Of a DNA stretch of 64,000 bases, positions 25,092 to 33,992 are shown one piece after another. Position numbers and translations under genes: made by a program. This DNA comes from UBA5336 sp039818165 (GTDB lineage Bacteria > Pseudomonadota > Alphaproteobacteria > Caulobacterales > Hyphomonadaceae). The DNA is taken from assembly GCA_039818165.1 (NCBI GenBank), contig JBCBUL010000005.1, positions 62,001 through 126,000 on the forward strand, given 5' to 3'. Within the stretch, counting starts at the first letter, position 1, and every line of letters starts with the position of its first letter. The notes under the pieces are model-generated. The model was given only the letters and a program-made list of their open reading frames with translations, was not told the DNA's origin and made no database searches.

Positions 25092-25700
25092 ATGATAAAA
25101 CGCTCCATCTCGACCGCTCTGAGATGCCTCACCGCGGGGCTCGTTTTTGCTTCGATTTCCGCGCCCGCGCTGCCTCAGGAATCAGACGTCGCTTCGCAAT
25201 ATCGCAATGGCGACGTTGCATTCCGCCTGGGCCATATGAACGCCGCGTTTGATATCTATTCGGCGCGCTGCGATGAGGGCTCTGCCTATGACTGTTACCG
25301 TGCCGGAGACATGTATCGCCGCGCCATGGGCACCGAGCAGGACTATGACGCCGCCGGCGACGCTTACGAAAGAAGCTGCGAGCTCGGCCACGGAGACGCC
25401 TGTCTGGCGCTCGCCAACATGCACTTCAATGGCCAGGGGCTGGAGCAAGACTATCCGAGAGCCCGAGAGCTCTATGAAGCCGGTTGCGACCTGAACGATG
25501 CATCTTCCTGCGCCGTTCTGGGCAACATGAAATATGTCGGGATGGGTGGCCCGCGCGACCGGATTGAAGGCGCGGAACTGATGCGCCGGTCGTGCCTGCA
25601 AGAGGTGGTGTATGCCTGTAATCAGGTGCGCCGTTACGGGCTTTCCAACAATGGCGAGCGGTCGAACACGCTTCGCCGGGGCTGGTGGACCGGGAACTAG
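25092..25700 (+). CDS. Exported Sel1-repeat protein, Cys-rich
   Basis: The 202-residue precursor has a signal peptide (about residues 1-27) and at least three Sel1-like repeats: CDEGSAYDCYRAGDMYRRAMGT, CELGHGDACLALANMHFNGQG and CDLNDASSCAVLGNMKYVGMG. Each repeat has a Cys pair seven to eight residues apart, as in Helicobacter Hcp-type proteins, where the pairs form disulfides, so export to the periplasm fits. No catalytic residues are visible. It converges on rluD with a 4-base overlap. Confidence 0.88.
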   Translation: MIKRSISTALRCLTAGLVFASISAPALPQESDVASQYRNGDVAFRLGHMNAAFDIYSARCDEGSAYDCYRAGDMYRRAMGTEQDYDAAGDAYERSCELGHGDACLALANMHFNGQGLEQDYPRARELYEAGCDLNDASSCAVLGNMKYVGMGGPRDRIEGAELMRRSCLQEVVYACNQVRRYGLSNNGERSNTLRRGWWTGN

Positions 25701-26713
25701 GCCTTCGGCATTGCCCTGAGCTGCTCCAGCAGGGCTGACACATCTTCCGGCAGAGGCGCTTCGAAGCGAACGTCTTCCCCAGAGACAGGGTGCCTGAACC
25801 CCAGCACTGCGGCGTGGAGCGCCTGGCGAGGGAACCCGCGCGCTGCCTTAGTCGCCGCCATGAACGCGTCACCGGATCCGTAGGCCTTCACGCCCCGATG
25901 GCGGCCATAGACATCATCACCAATCAAAGGCGCGCCAATATGGCTGAGATGGACACGGATCTGGTGGGTCCGCCCGGTTTCTAGTCGGCATTCGATGAGC
26001 GCGGCTGCGGGCAATCCTGTGCCTTTCTCCAAAAGGCCGAAGGACTCCAGCGTTCTGTAGTGGGTTACGGCGTGGCGCGCATTCTCCGGGACCACGCCGC
26101 GCGGAACAGCCATCTTCTTGCGGTCACCGGTGGCGCGCGCAATCGGCGCTTCAACCGTACCCGAAAGAGGGCGAGGCGCACCGCGCGTCACCGCCTTGTA
26201 CACCCGATCAATATCGTGCTCGGCAAATAGAGGCGAGAGCCCGCGATGGGCCGCTTCGGTTTTGGCAACCACCATCACGCCAGTTGTATCCTTGTCGAGC
26301 CGGTGCACGATGCCAGGCCGCTCAACCCCGCCAATGCCGGGCAATTCCCCCTTGCAATGGTGCAGTAGTGCGTTGACTAACGTGCCGTCCCAACTGCCAG
26401 GCGCGGGGTGGACCGCCATCCCGGCGGGTTTGTTCACGATGATCAGGTCAGCGTCTTCATGCAGGATATCCAGCGGAATATCCTGTGGTTGTGGTGTCGC
26501 AGGGCGCGGATCGGGCACCGTAAGGGCATAGTTCGCCCCGGCTAGCACCGGCGCGTTTGAATCGCTGAGCCCTGCGCCATTGCAGGTTGCTGCGCCCTCT
26601 TTGATCAGGGCCTTGATGCGCGAGCGCGAAAGCGGTGCGAGCTTTCCGGCCAGGAAGCGATCAACGCGCTGGCCAGCATCGTCCTCATTTGCGGTCAGAG
26701 TATAGGTCTGCAT
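25697..26713 (-). CDS. rluD: RluA/RluD-family 23S rRNA pseudouridine synthase
   Basis: The 338-residue enzyme has an N-terminal S4 RNA-binding domain (QRVDRFLAGKLAPLSRSRIKALIKEGAATCNG) and the catalytic HRLDKDTTGVMVVAKT (Asp nucleophile, about residue 142), followed by LLETGRTHQIRVHLSH-type motif III (LETGRTHQIRVHLSHIGAPLIGDDVYG). It isomerises uridines in helix 69 of 23S rRNA if it is RluD. RluA or RluC cannot be ruled out from sequence alone; the S4 domain favours RluD or RluC. Confidence 0.9.
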   Translation of the reverse strand: MQTYTLTANEDDAGQRVDRFLAGKLAPLSRSRIKALIKEGAATCNGAGLSDSNAPVLAGANYALTVPDPRPATPQPQDIPLDILHEDADLIIVNKPAGMAVHPAPGSWDGTLVNALLHHCKGELPGIGGVERPGIVHRLDKDTTGVMVVAKTEAAHRGLSPLFAEHDIDRVYKAVTRGAPRPLSGTVEAPIARATGDRKKMAVPRGVVPENARHAVTHYRTLESFGLLEKGTGLPAAALIECRLETGRTHQIRVHLSHIGAPLIGDDVYGRHRGVKAYGSGDAFMAATKAARGFPRQALHAAVLGFRHPVSGEDVRFEAPLPEDVSALLEQLRAMPKA

Positions 26714-26787
26714 GTCATCCCTCTGACGCGAAACTGTGCATTAGGGAACAGACAGGCTAAGGGTTTCGCCAAGCGAGGGAGTTGAAA

Positions 26788-28500
26788 ATGGTAAATGTGA
26801 CACGCCGTAGGGCGCTTGGACTGGCCGGCGGCGCCCTTGGACTGGGCGCGTGTAATTCGGCGAGCGTGGGATCAGACATCTCCACGATCGACTATGAGAT
26901 GCCCGCAACCTACTCGGGCGAGATTGCTTTCGAACACGGTGTGGCGTCAGGCGACCCCCTGCCCGACAGCGTCGTACTTTGGACCCGTGTGACGCCGAAA
27001 TCCGGCGAAGGTGACATCGAGCTTGAGTACCGGGTCCTTGATGGCGACACGCAAGTGAGCATCGGCAAGGCCCGCACGAGTGCCGCGCGCGACTACACGG
27101 TAAAGGTGATCGCAAGTGGCCTGAAGCCGGGCGCCGAGTATGCCTACGAGTTCGCCGTTACAACAGCTGGCGGCAAAGTGACGTCCCAGCGCGGCCGCAC
27201 CAAGACCACCGCCGCGCCGGGCGCAACAACGCCGGTGAAGTTCGCGGTCGTGTCCTGCTCGAACTACCCGTTCGGTTTCTTCAATGCTTACCGCGAAATC
27301 TCCAAGCAAGACGGTCTCGATGCGGTCGTCCACCTCGGTGACTACTTTTATGAATACGGCGTCGATGGCTATGGCGGCAGCGTGGGCGAGGACCTTGGCC
27401 GGCGCCACGACCCGATCACCGAGACTGTGACGCTTGACGATTACCGCACCCGCCATGCCCAGTACAAAACCGACCCGGACCTTCAGGCGGCCCATGCCGC
27501 TGCACCGTGGCTGTGCACCTGGGACGACCATGAGAGCACGAACAACAGCTACCGGACCGGTGCCCAGAACCACAATCCGGAGAACAATGAAGGCGACTGG
27601 ACCACACGCAAGCAGATCGCGGTGCAGGCCTACCTGGAGTGGATGCCGGTGCGCGATCCCCAGCCGGGCCGGGCGAAGGAAGCCATCTATCGCCGCTTCG
27701 ACTTCGGAAGCGTAGCCACCGTGTTCTGCCTCGAAAGCCGCCTGACAGGCCGCTCGGATGAGATCAGCTGGTTCACGGAACTGGGCGGACTGGAGCCCGC
27801 CGAAGTGCCAATGAAGGCTATGTCCACCATGGTTCGGGTCCAGTCTGATGAGCGCACCATGCTCGGCGCGGAGCAGGAAGCCTGGCTGGCAGAGGGCCTG
27901 GAAGACAGTGTGGACGCCGGAACGCAGTGGCAGGTGCTGGCAAACCAGGTCGTGATGGCCCGGGTCGTGCCGCCCCGGTTCAACGACACCCTGACGCCTG
28001 AGCAGATCGCAGCGATTGATAATCCCTTTGTCCAGGGTCTTGTCGGCTTCTCCCAACTGGGCATGCCTTTCAACCTGGACGCCTGGGACGGTTTCCCCGC
28101 GGCTCGCGCCCGGCTTTACGATGCGGCCAAGGCCAGCGGTGCGCGCCTTGTCACCCTGACCGGTGACACCCACACCGCTTGGGCCAATACGCTGGTCGAT
28201 GTCGACGGTGAACAGCGCGGCGTGGAGTTTGGATGCACGTCGATCACGTCGCCAGGTCTCGGCACCTATTTCGAAGGCGTGGACAATTTGGGCGCCATGT
28301 TTGAGGACCAGAACCCGGAGGTCGATCACTATGACCCGAACGGAAACGGCTTCACACTGGTCACCCTGACGGCAGACGGCGTGCGCGCAGACTATGTGAA
28401 GGTCTCCACCGTCACCGACAAAACCTATACGGCTGAAACCTCTGCACGGTATGCCACCCGCAAATCCGGAACCGGGATGACGCGCCTGCAAAAGGTCTAA
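26788..28500 (+). CDS. phoD: PhoD-like alkaline phosphatase, Tat-exported putative lipoprotein
   Basis: The 570-residue enzyme starts at ATG 26788 behind GAGGGAG (26775-26781). The N-terminus (VTRRRALGLAGGALGLGAC) combines a twin-arginine motif with a lipobox-like Cys. The PhoD metal-binding motifs follow: VVSCSNYPFGFFNAY, LGDYFYEYG, CTWDDHESTNN and LTGDTHTAWANTL. PhoD enzymes hydrolyse phosphodiesters and monoesters in the periplasm using Fe/Ca. A clear terminator follows. No Pho box was identified upstream. Divergently placed relative to rluD. Confidence 0.95.
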   Translation: MVNVTRRRALGLAGGALGLGACNSASVGSDISTIDYEMPATYSGEIAFEHGVASGDPLPDSVVLWTRVTPKSGEGDIELEYRVLDGDTQVSIGKARTSAARDYTVKVIASGLKPGAEYAYEFAVTTAGGKVTSQRGRTKTTAAPGATTPVKFAVVSCSNYPFGFFNAYREISKQDGLDAVVHLGDYFYEYGVDGYGGSVGEDLGRRHDPITETVTLDDYRTRHAQYKTDPDLQAAHAAAPWLCTWDDHESTNNSYRTGAQNHNPENNEGDWTTRKQIAVQAYLEWMPVRDPQPGRAKEAIYRRFDFGSVATVFCLESRLTGRSDEISWFTELGGLEPAEVPMKAMSTMVRVQSDERTMLGAEQEAWLAEGLEDSVDAGTQWQVLANQVVMARVVPPRFNDTLTPEQIAAIDNPFVQGLVGFSQLGMPFNLDAWDGFPAARARLYDAAKASGARLVTLTGDTHTAWANTLVDVDGEQRGVEFGCTSITSPGLGTYFEGVDNLGAMFEDQNPEVDHYDPNGNGFTLVTLTADGVRADYVKVSTVTDKTYTAETSARYATRKSGTGMTRLQKV

Positions 28501-28522
28501 CAGCGCCGGATCAGTACAAAAC

Positions 28523-28555
28523 AAAAGGCCTGGGCGCGACCGCCCGGGCCTTTTT
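28523..28555 (+). terminator. Rho-independent terminator after phoD
   Basis: AAAAGGCC-t-GGGCG and CGCCC-g-GGCCTTTTT form a GC-rich stem with one G-T pair and a CGAC loop, and a T-run follows. It lies 23 bases after the phoD stop. Confidence 0.9.
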
Positions 28556-28648
28556 CATTTGTCAGAAGCTGTCCTTAACCCTCTTCCCAGCGGCGCGAGC
28601 ATCTGCTAGGCCCCGCCAAGCTGAGAAATCATATAAAGGAACTTTGAT

Positions 28649-30040
28649 ATGGCTGATTATGCCGTTGCGGACATTTCGCTCGCCGAGTTTGGCCGCAAGG
28701 AAATCGCGATCGCCGAAACCGAGATGCCAGGCCTGATGGCCGCGCGTGAGGAATTCGGCGCATCCCAGCCGCTCAAAGGCGCGCGCATTGCCGGTTCCCT
28801 ACACATGACCATCCAGACCGCTGTGCTCATCCAGACGCTGGAAGCGCTCGGCGCGGAAGTGCGCTGGGCAAGCTGCAACATCTACTCGACCCAGGACCAT
28901 GCGGCTGCCGCCATTGCCGATGCGGGCACGCCGGTCTTTGCCCACAAGGGCGAGACGCTGGAAGAGTACTGGCAGTTTGCTGACCGCATCTTTGAGGGCC
29001 CGGATGGCTGGACGCCCAACCTGATCCTGGATGATGGCGGCGATGCAACGCTCTACCTCGTACTGGGCGAAAAGGCAGAAGCCGACCCATCCCTGCTCGA
29101 CGACCCCAAAAGCGATGAAGAGATCGAACTGTTCAAGCAGATCAAGAAGCGCATCGCCGAAACGCCAGGCTGGTTTGCGAAGACCAAGGCCGGCATTCAG
29201 GGCGTTTCGGAAGAAACCACCACAGGCGTCCTGCGCCTTTATCAGATGGAGAAGAATGGCGAACTGCCCTTCCCGGCCATCAATGTGAATGACAGCGTCA
29301 CCAAGTCGAAATTCGACAACAAGTATGGCTGTAAGGAAAGCCTTGTGGACGCCATCCGCCGTGGCACGGACGTGATGATGGCGGGCAAGACCGCCTTCGT
29401 TGCGGGCTATGGTGATGTGGGCAAGGGTTCGGCGGCGTCGCTGGCGGGCTCAGGCGCGCGCGTCGCGGTGTCCGAGGTCGACCCAATCTGCGCGCTGCAA
29501 GCCGCCATGGACGGGTTTGAAGTCAAGACGATGGACGAGGCCGCACCGCACTTCGACATCTTTGTGACCGCGACCGGCAACAAGGACATCCTGACCGTCG
29601 ACCATATGCGCGCCATGAAAGACATGGCGATCGTGTGCAATATCGGCCACTTCGACAATGAGATCCAAGTTGAAGGCTTGCGGAATTTCGAGTGGACGAA
29701 CATCAAGCCCCAAGTGGACATGATCACGTTCCCCGATGGCAAGCGCATCCTGCTCCTGTCTGAGGGTCGACTTGTCAATCTCGGCAACGCGACAGGCCAT
29801 CCGAGCTTCGTGATGTCTGCCTCCTTCACCAATCAGGTGCTGGCGCAGATGGAGCTCTGGCAGAATGGCGACCAGTACGAAAACAAGGTCTACACACTGC
29901 CCAAGCACCTCGACGAAAAAGTTGCCATGCTGCACCTGGAAAAGCTTGGCGTGCACCTGACTGAGCTTACTGAAGAGCAAGCAGACTATATCGGCGTGGA
30001 CGGCGAAGGCCCGTTCAAGCCGGAGCACTACCGCTACTAG
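28649..30040 (+). CDS. ahcY: S-adenosylhomocysteine hydrolase
   Basis: The 463-residue NAD-dependent enzyme splits S-adenosylhomocysteine to homocysteine and adenosine, recycling the methyl donor. Conserved marks are ISLAEFGRKEIAIAE at the start, SCNIYSTQDHAAAAI, DDGGDATL, the NAD-binding GYGDVGKGSAASLAGSGARV and the HYRY end. The ribosome site AAAGGAAC precedes ATG 28649. It begins a methyl-cycle/one-carbon group (ahcY, purU, metK). Bacteriochlorophyll synthesis also consumes SAM at BchM, so high turnover is expected. No SAH-riboswitch-like fold is obvious in the 148 bp before it. Confidence 0.98.
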   Translation: MADYAVADISLAEFGRKEIAIAETEMPGLMAAREEFGASQPLKGARIAGSLHMTIQTAVLIQTLEALGAEVRWASCNIYSTQDHAAAAIADAGTPVFAHKGETLEEYWQFADRIFEGPDGWTPNLILDDGGDATLYLVLGEKAEADPSLLDDPKSDEEIELFKQIKKRIAETPGWFAKTKAGIQGVSEETTTGVLRLYQMEKNGELPFPAINVNDSVTKSKFDNKYGCKESLVDAIRRGTDVMMAGKTAFVAGYGDVGKGSAASLAGSGARVAVSEVDPICALQAAMDGFEVKTMDEAAPHFDIFVTATGNKDILTVDHMRAMKDMAIVCNIGHFDNEIQVEGLRNFEWTNIKPQVDMITFPDGKRILLLSEGRLVNLGNATGHPSFVMSASFTNQVLAQMELWQNGDQYENKVYTLPKHLDEKVAMLHLEKLGVHLTELTEEQADYIGVDGEGPFKPEHYRY

Positions 30041-30060
30041 AGCGGGTCTTATTGTAGACT

Positions 30061-30930
30061 ATGGACGACGACGCCCCTTCCCACGTGCTCCGCTTCACAT
30101 GCCGTGATCGGGTTGGCCTGATTGCCGACCTGGCACGGCTCATGGCGGAGCATGGCTGGTTCATTGCAGCATCGCGCACCTTTGGAGACGAGACCGAAGG
30201 GCGGTTTTTTGCCCGGCTGGTGCTGCGCGGGGCTGAGGCCGGCGGCGATAGAGCCGGTTTGGAAGCAGCGCTCGACGCGATGGTTGAAGGCGAACAGGAC
30301 AGTGCGAGTTGGAGCCTCCATGCCGAAGGCGCCCGGCTCAAAACGTTGCTACTGGTCTCCAAATCGGACCATTGCGCGAACATGCTCATCAGCGCGGCGC
30401 GGCGCGGGGAAATCCCGATAGAGCCTGTCGCCATCGTTTCGAATCATCCCGATTTGGGGCCGGCGCTGGCCCATTTCGGCTTGCCCTACCATCACGTGCC
30501 CGTCACGCCGGATACCAAATCAACCGCCGAGGAACGGCTGTTCGACCTGAAGGGGCAGACGGGCGCTGACCTCGTCGTGCTCGCCCGCTATATGCAGGTG
30601 TTGTCCGATAACGCGTGCAAACGCCTGGCGGGCCAGTGCATCAACATTCACCACTCCTTCCTGCCGAGCTTCAAAGGAGCGCGCCCGTACCACCAGGCCC
30701 ACGCCAGGGGCGTAAAAGTGATCGGCGCTACGGCCCATTATGTGACGGCTGACCTTGATGAAGGCCCGATTATTACGCAGGTCACTGAACCTGTAAGCCA
30801 TGTCCACGGCCCTGCAGACATGATCCGTATTGGTCGCCACCTTGAAGCCGCCGCCTTGATGCAGGCTGTGCGTGCCCATGCCGAACAGCGCGTCTTCCTG
30901 TCAGGTCGACGCACCGTCATACTCAACTGA
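30061..30930 (+). CDS. purU: Formyltetrahydrofolate deformylase
   Basis: The 289-residue enzyme hydrolyses 10-formyl-THF to formate and THF. It has an N-terminal ACT domain (RFTCRDRVGLIADLARLMAEHGW) and a formyltransferase-fold catalytic domain. There, NIHHSFLPSFKGARPYHQAHARGVKVIGATAHYV carries the catalytic His and YVTADLDEGPI the catalytic Asp. The gap to ahcY is 20 bp. A strong hairpin begins within its last codons and spans the gap to metK. Confidence 0.95.
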   Translation: MDDDAPSHVLRFTCRDRVGLIADLARLMAEHGWFIAASRTFGDETEGRFFARLVLRGAEAGGDRAGLEAALDAMVEGEQDSASWSLHAEGARLKTLLLVSKSDHCANMLISAARRGEIPIEPVAIVSNHPDLGPALAHFGLPYHHVPVTPDTKSTAEERLFDLKGQTGADLVVLARYMQVLSDNACKRLAGQCINIHHSFLPSFKGARPYHQAHARGVKVIGATAHYVTADLDEGPIITQVTEPVSHVHGPADMIRIGRHLEAAALMQAVRAHAEQRVFLSGRRTVILN

Positions 30931-30937
30931 CCTGACA
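30899..30937 (+). promoter_or_regulatory. Hairpin spanning the purU stop and metK leader
   Basis: TGTCAGGTC (30899-30907) pairs perfectly with GACCTGACA (30929-30937). GACG-cac-CGTC extends the helix inside the loop. It ends 11 bases before the metK ribosome site (GGAG, 30949-30952). It could be a terminator, a translation control element or an RNA-processing site. It does not match the SAM/SAH, SAM-II or SAM-V riboswitch patterns I know. Confidence 0.5.
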
Positions 30938-30961
30938 AAGATCCCGCTGGAGACGACGCAA

Positions 30962-32137
30962 ATGAAAACCGACTATGAATTTACCAGCGAAAGTGTGTCT
31001 GAGGGCCACCCGGACAAAGTTGCTGACCAAGTCTCAGATGCGATTGTCGATCTGTTCCTGTCGCGCGATCCCCGCGCCAAGGTCGCCGTCGAGACGATGA
31101 CCACCACCAATCGCGTCGTATTGGCCGGCGAGGTGCGCTCGCGCCCGGGCGCTGAGGTCAGCCACGACGAAATGGTCCAGACGGCCCGCGATGTGGTGAA
31201 ACGCATCGGCTATGAACAGGACGGCTTCCATTGGGAAACCATGGATGTGGCTTGCCATGTCCATGGCCAATCAGCCGAGATTGCCCAGGGCGTGGAAGCC
31301 GGCGAAGGGCTCTTCAAGGAAGAAGGCGCGGGCGACCAGGGCATCATGTTCGGCTTCGCCACCAATGAAACGCCGGAGCTGATGCCGGCCACACTGGTCT
31401 ACAGCCACCAGATTCTCCAGCGCATGGCAGCAGAGCGCCATTCGGGCGCGCGCCCGGAATTCGAACCCGACGCCAAGAGCCAGGTCACCCTTCAATATGC
31501 AGGCGGCAAGCCCGTGGGCGTGAATGCCGTCGTGGTGTCGACGCAGCACAAGGCCGACGTTAGCCAGGCAACGCTGCGCGAACTGGTGCGCCCCATCGTG
31601 GCCAGTGTGCTCCCTGAAGGATGGTTCCCAGATGAAGACAAGTTCTTCGTGAATCCAACAGGCAGCTTCATCGTCGGTGGTCCCGACGGCGATGCCGGCC
31701 TGACCGGACGCAAGATCATCGTGGACACCTATGGCGGCGCGGCCCGGCACGGCGGCGGGGCTTTTTCCGGCAAGGACCCATCCAAAGTTGACCGCTCAGC
31801 AGCCTATGCCACGCGATACCTGGCCAAAAACGTGGTCGCTGCGGGCCTTGCCGAGCGCTGCGAAATCCAGGTCTCCTACGCGATTGGCTATCCCGAGCCC
31901 CTCTCGATCTATGTCGACACTTTCGGCACCGGCCAGGCCGACGAGGCCAAGATTGCCGAAGCCCTGCGCGAAGTGTTCAGTTTGACACCAGCAGGTATCC
32001 GAGACGGGCTGCAGCTCGCCCAGCCGATCTATTCGCCCACCGCGGCCTATGGCCATTTTGGCCGCACACCGGGCGATGACGGCACATTCAGCTGGGAACG
32101 CACGGACCTTGCAGAGAAGCTCAAATCGCTGGTTTGA
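30962..32137 (+). CDS. metK: S-adenosylmethionine synthetase
   Basis: The 391-residue enzyme makes SAM from methionine and ATP. The start is ATG 30962 (MKTDYEFTSESVSEGHPDK), with GGAG at 30949-30952; a longer frame runs back over purU. Signature motifs are GAGDQGIMFG, GGPDGDAGLTGRKIIVDTYGG and the P-loop-like GGGAFSGKDPSKVDRS. With ahcY upstream it forms the start and end of the SAM cycle. It converges with the patatin gene 22 bp away. Confidence 0.98.
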   Translation: MKTDYEFTSESVSEGHPDKVADQVSDAIVDLFLSRDPRAKVAVETMTTTNRVVLAGEVRSRPGAEVSHDEMVQTARDVVKRIGYEQDGFHWETMDVACHVHGQSAEIAQGVEAGEGLFKEEGAGDQGIMFGFATNETPELMPATLVYSHQILQRMAAERHSGARPEFEPDAKSQVTLQYAGGKPVGVNAVVVSTQHKADVSQATLRELVRPIVASVLPEGWFPDEDKFFVNPTGSFIVGGPDGDAGLTGRKIIVDTYGGAARHGGGAFSGKDPSKVDRSAAYATRYLAKNVVAAGLAERCEIQVSYAIGYPEPLSIYVDTFGTGQADEAKIAEALREVFSLTPAGIRDGLQLAQPIYSPTAAYGHFGRTPGDDGTFSWERTDLAEKLKSLV

Positions 32138-32146
32138 GGCCGACGC

Positions 32147-32176
32147 CCAGCCGCTGGGTTCAGCCGCTGCGGCTGG
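32147..32176. terminator. Hairpin between convergent metK and patatin gene
   Basis: CCAGCCGC (32147-32154) pairs with GCGGCTGG (32169-32176), and an alternative AGCCGC-t-GCGGCT hairpin is nested in it. It overlaps the last codons of the patatin gene. No T-run follows, so termination is only plausible. Confidence 0.35.
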
Positions 32177-33200
32177 AGAAAGACAGAAACTCACCCTGGA
32201 CATCGATCGAATTGTCCTTGCCCACCTTCGGATAGCACGTCTCCAGCCACGTGTCGGCATAGGTGCGCCCCGTATCGCGAAGCTGCTTCAGGAAACTCCA
32301 GCGCGTATCGTACTTGCTCTCCAGTGACAGGTCGCACAGAGCTTGTCCGCCGCGAATGGCATGCAGATTTATCCGCCGGTACTCCTTGCGTTGGCGATCG
32401 GCGAGCCAGTTTTCGTCCAGCAGTTTGCGCACAAAACTGATTGCACGCAGTTCGCTCATCAGCGCCGAGTTGAAGCTGATCTCATTCAGCCTGTCCTGGA
32501 TTGCGCCAGCCGATTTCGGTGTGCCCTCGCGCACCAGGGGGTTCAGCAGCACAAGCAGAATATCCCCGGGAGCCTTGGAATAGATGAGCGGAAACAGCGC
32601 CGGATTGCCCATATAACCGCCGTCCCAGTAGGGCACGCCATCGATTTCCACCGCCTTGAAGGTCTGCGGCAGGCAAGCTGACGCCAGTGCTGCATCGATC
32701 GAGATGTCTTTCCCGGTGAAGATTTTCACGCGGCCCGTTTCGACATTGGTTGCTGCAATATGCAGGTCGATCCCGCTCTCGCTGACAGCTTCGAAATTGA
32801 TCGATTTGTCGAGCGCATCACGCAACGGATTGAAGTCAAACGGATTGAGATCATAGGGGCTGGCGAAATTGGACAAGACGGTCGCGAAGCTGAAGGGTGT
32901 CCAGGCCGTGAACGGGTTCATCGCCTCCATGCCCGTGGGCGGGGACGCAACGGCGAGTGACGCCGACCGGCGCGACACCTCCCGCCAGAAAAACTCCAGT
33001 GCAGCGCGCGCGCCTTCGGTCCCGTTCTCGGCCATGCCCGACGCCATTGCGAGCGCGTTCAACGCCCCGGCGGATGTGGCTGTGACGGCCTTGATGTCGA
33101 GCAATTCGCATTCCAGAAGGCGGTCGAGCACACCCCAGGTAAACGCGCCGTGGGCGCCGCCGCCCTGCAGGGCAAGACTGATCGGTTTAAGCTTGGCCAT
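32160..33200 (-). CDS. Patatin-like phospholipase
   Basis: The 346-residue protein has a patatin domain: oxyanion loop LQGGGAHGAFTWGVLD (about residues 9-24), nucleophile elbow ATSAGALNA with Ser at about residue 43, and the catalytic Asp in YWDGGYMGNPALFPLI (DGG). The elbow reads A-x-S-x-G instead of G-x-S-x-G at its first Gly, a small deviation. No signal peptide is visible. Bacterial patatins range from toxins to PHB-related and membrane-lipid enzymes; context gives no hint. Confidence 0.92.
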   Translation of the reverse strand: MAKLKPISLALQGGGAHGAFTWGVLDRLLECELLDIKAVTATSAGALNALAMASGMAENGTEGARAALEFFWREVSRRSASLAVASPPTGMEAMNPFTAWTPFSFATVLSNFASPYDLNPFDFNPLRDALDKSINFEAVSESGIDLHIAATNVETGRVKIFTGKDISIDAALASACLPQTFKAVEIDGVPYWDGGYMGNPALFPLIYSKAPGDILLVLLNPLVREGTPKSAGAIQDRLNEISFNSALMSELRAISFVRKLLDENWLADRQRKEYRRINLHAIRGGQALCDLSLESKYDTRWSFLKQLRDTGRTYADTWLETCYPKVGKDNSIDVQGEFLSFSSRSG

Positions 33201-33409
33201 ATAGTCCAGTTTGCAGCGGGCGTGCCAATCCCAGCCATATTGTGCACCGCAACATCTTTATCAGATTTCAACACCCGATCAAATCCGCTGATGCACCCAA
33301 CTGTGGAATGAGTAGTCGCGAAAGCTGCGCGCATGGTGACGAAATCGGCCAAAGGTCAAAGAAACAGGTCGCCGCCGGCGGCGATCGCTTCAGTGTTTGC
33401 CAGCTATGC

Positions 33410-33424
33410 CTGCTTTGGGTCAGG
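33410..33424. repeat. Copy 1 of a shared flanking sequence (CTGCTTTGGGTCAGG)
   Basis: This 15-bp stretch recurs exactly at 36117-36131. Similarity extends on both sides: AGTGT-YY-GCC about 15 bp before it and a TG-rich tract after it. Each copy lies beyond the 3' end of an AT-richer minus-strand orphan gene, in the same orientation. The rest of 33201-33438 holds no gene I can support. Confidence 0.6.
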
Positions 33425-33438
33425 TGGGGATGTCATGT

Positions 33439-33951
33439 TCAAAGAGGCAAGTTGAACACCCCAGAAAATTTGGCACCCTTCAGACTCTCTAACGTTGCGC
33501 CGCCACTAAGAGCGGTGCTGATGGCATCCACTTCAGCACTATGCTGAGCAATTAAGCTAAATCGTTGCCTCGTTTCTTCATAAGGGCGAATAGTTTCAAC
33601 AAATTCCTCAACAACTAACCAGATAGGGTCCGCATCGTATCTGACATCTTTACTCCAAGATCCATCAATCAACCTACGCTGATAGGTATCTGAAAGCTGC
33701 ATTCCGACTTCTCGGGCAAAACCGCGTCCACATGCACATACTAGATAATCTGAAAGAAGGATGGATTTTTTTGCGTCACATCCATTCATCGAGAAGAAGC
33801 CTTCAAAATGGAAGTTCTTTGGGTCGTCACAATTTGCGATCTGTAGCGAAACGGAGCGCAGGAGATCTTGAATGAATTGGATATCCATAACAAGAACATC
33901 AACTAAAATCTGGCATCTTGCAACGTCCGCTCCGGCGCCGTAATCAGTCAT
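33439..33951 (-). CDS. Orphan hypothetical protein in AT-richer DNA
   Basis: The frame from ATG 33951 gives 170 residues: MTDYGAGADVARCQILVDVLVMDIQFIQDLLRSVSLQI and onwards, with five Cys and no membrane helix. I recognise no domain. Base composition differs sharply from its neighbours; 33541-33600 is 40% GC by my count. That points to recent transfer. The ribosome site is poor. A TTG at 33978 would extend it by nine residues. It lies alone between the patatin gene and an SDR gene on the other strand. Confidence 0.6.
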   Translation of the reverse strand: MTDYGAGADVARCQILVDVLVMDIQFIQDLLRSVSLQIANCDDPKNFHFEGFFSMNGCDAKKSILLSDYLVCACGRGFAREVGMQLSDTYQRRLIDGSWSKDVRYDADPIWLVVEEFVETIRPYEETRQRFSLIAQHSAEVDAISTALSGGATLESLKGAKFSGVFNLPL

Positions 33952-33992
33952 TTTAGCCCGCGATATGGCTGGCACCAAAAAGCCGCGCAGGT

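Noticed and set aside
26947..28524. 525-residue open frame on the minus strand across phoD
   Set aside because: Antisense shadow of a well-supported phosphatase; Ala/Gly/His-rich composition and no domain.
28501..28648. SAH riboswitch before ahcY
   Set aside because: The gap holds the phoD terminator and a plain ribosome site; no paired fold with the conserved SAH-binding core can be drawn.
30899..30961. SAM/SAH or SAM-II riboswitch before metK
   Set aside because: The hairpin is longer than those motifs, the pseudoknot partner near the ribosome site (GGAG) is not found in the loop, and the conserved loop bases are absent.
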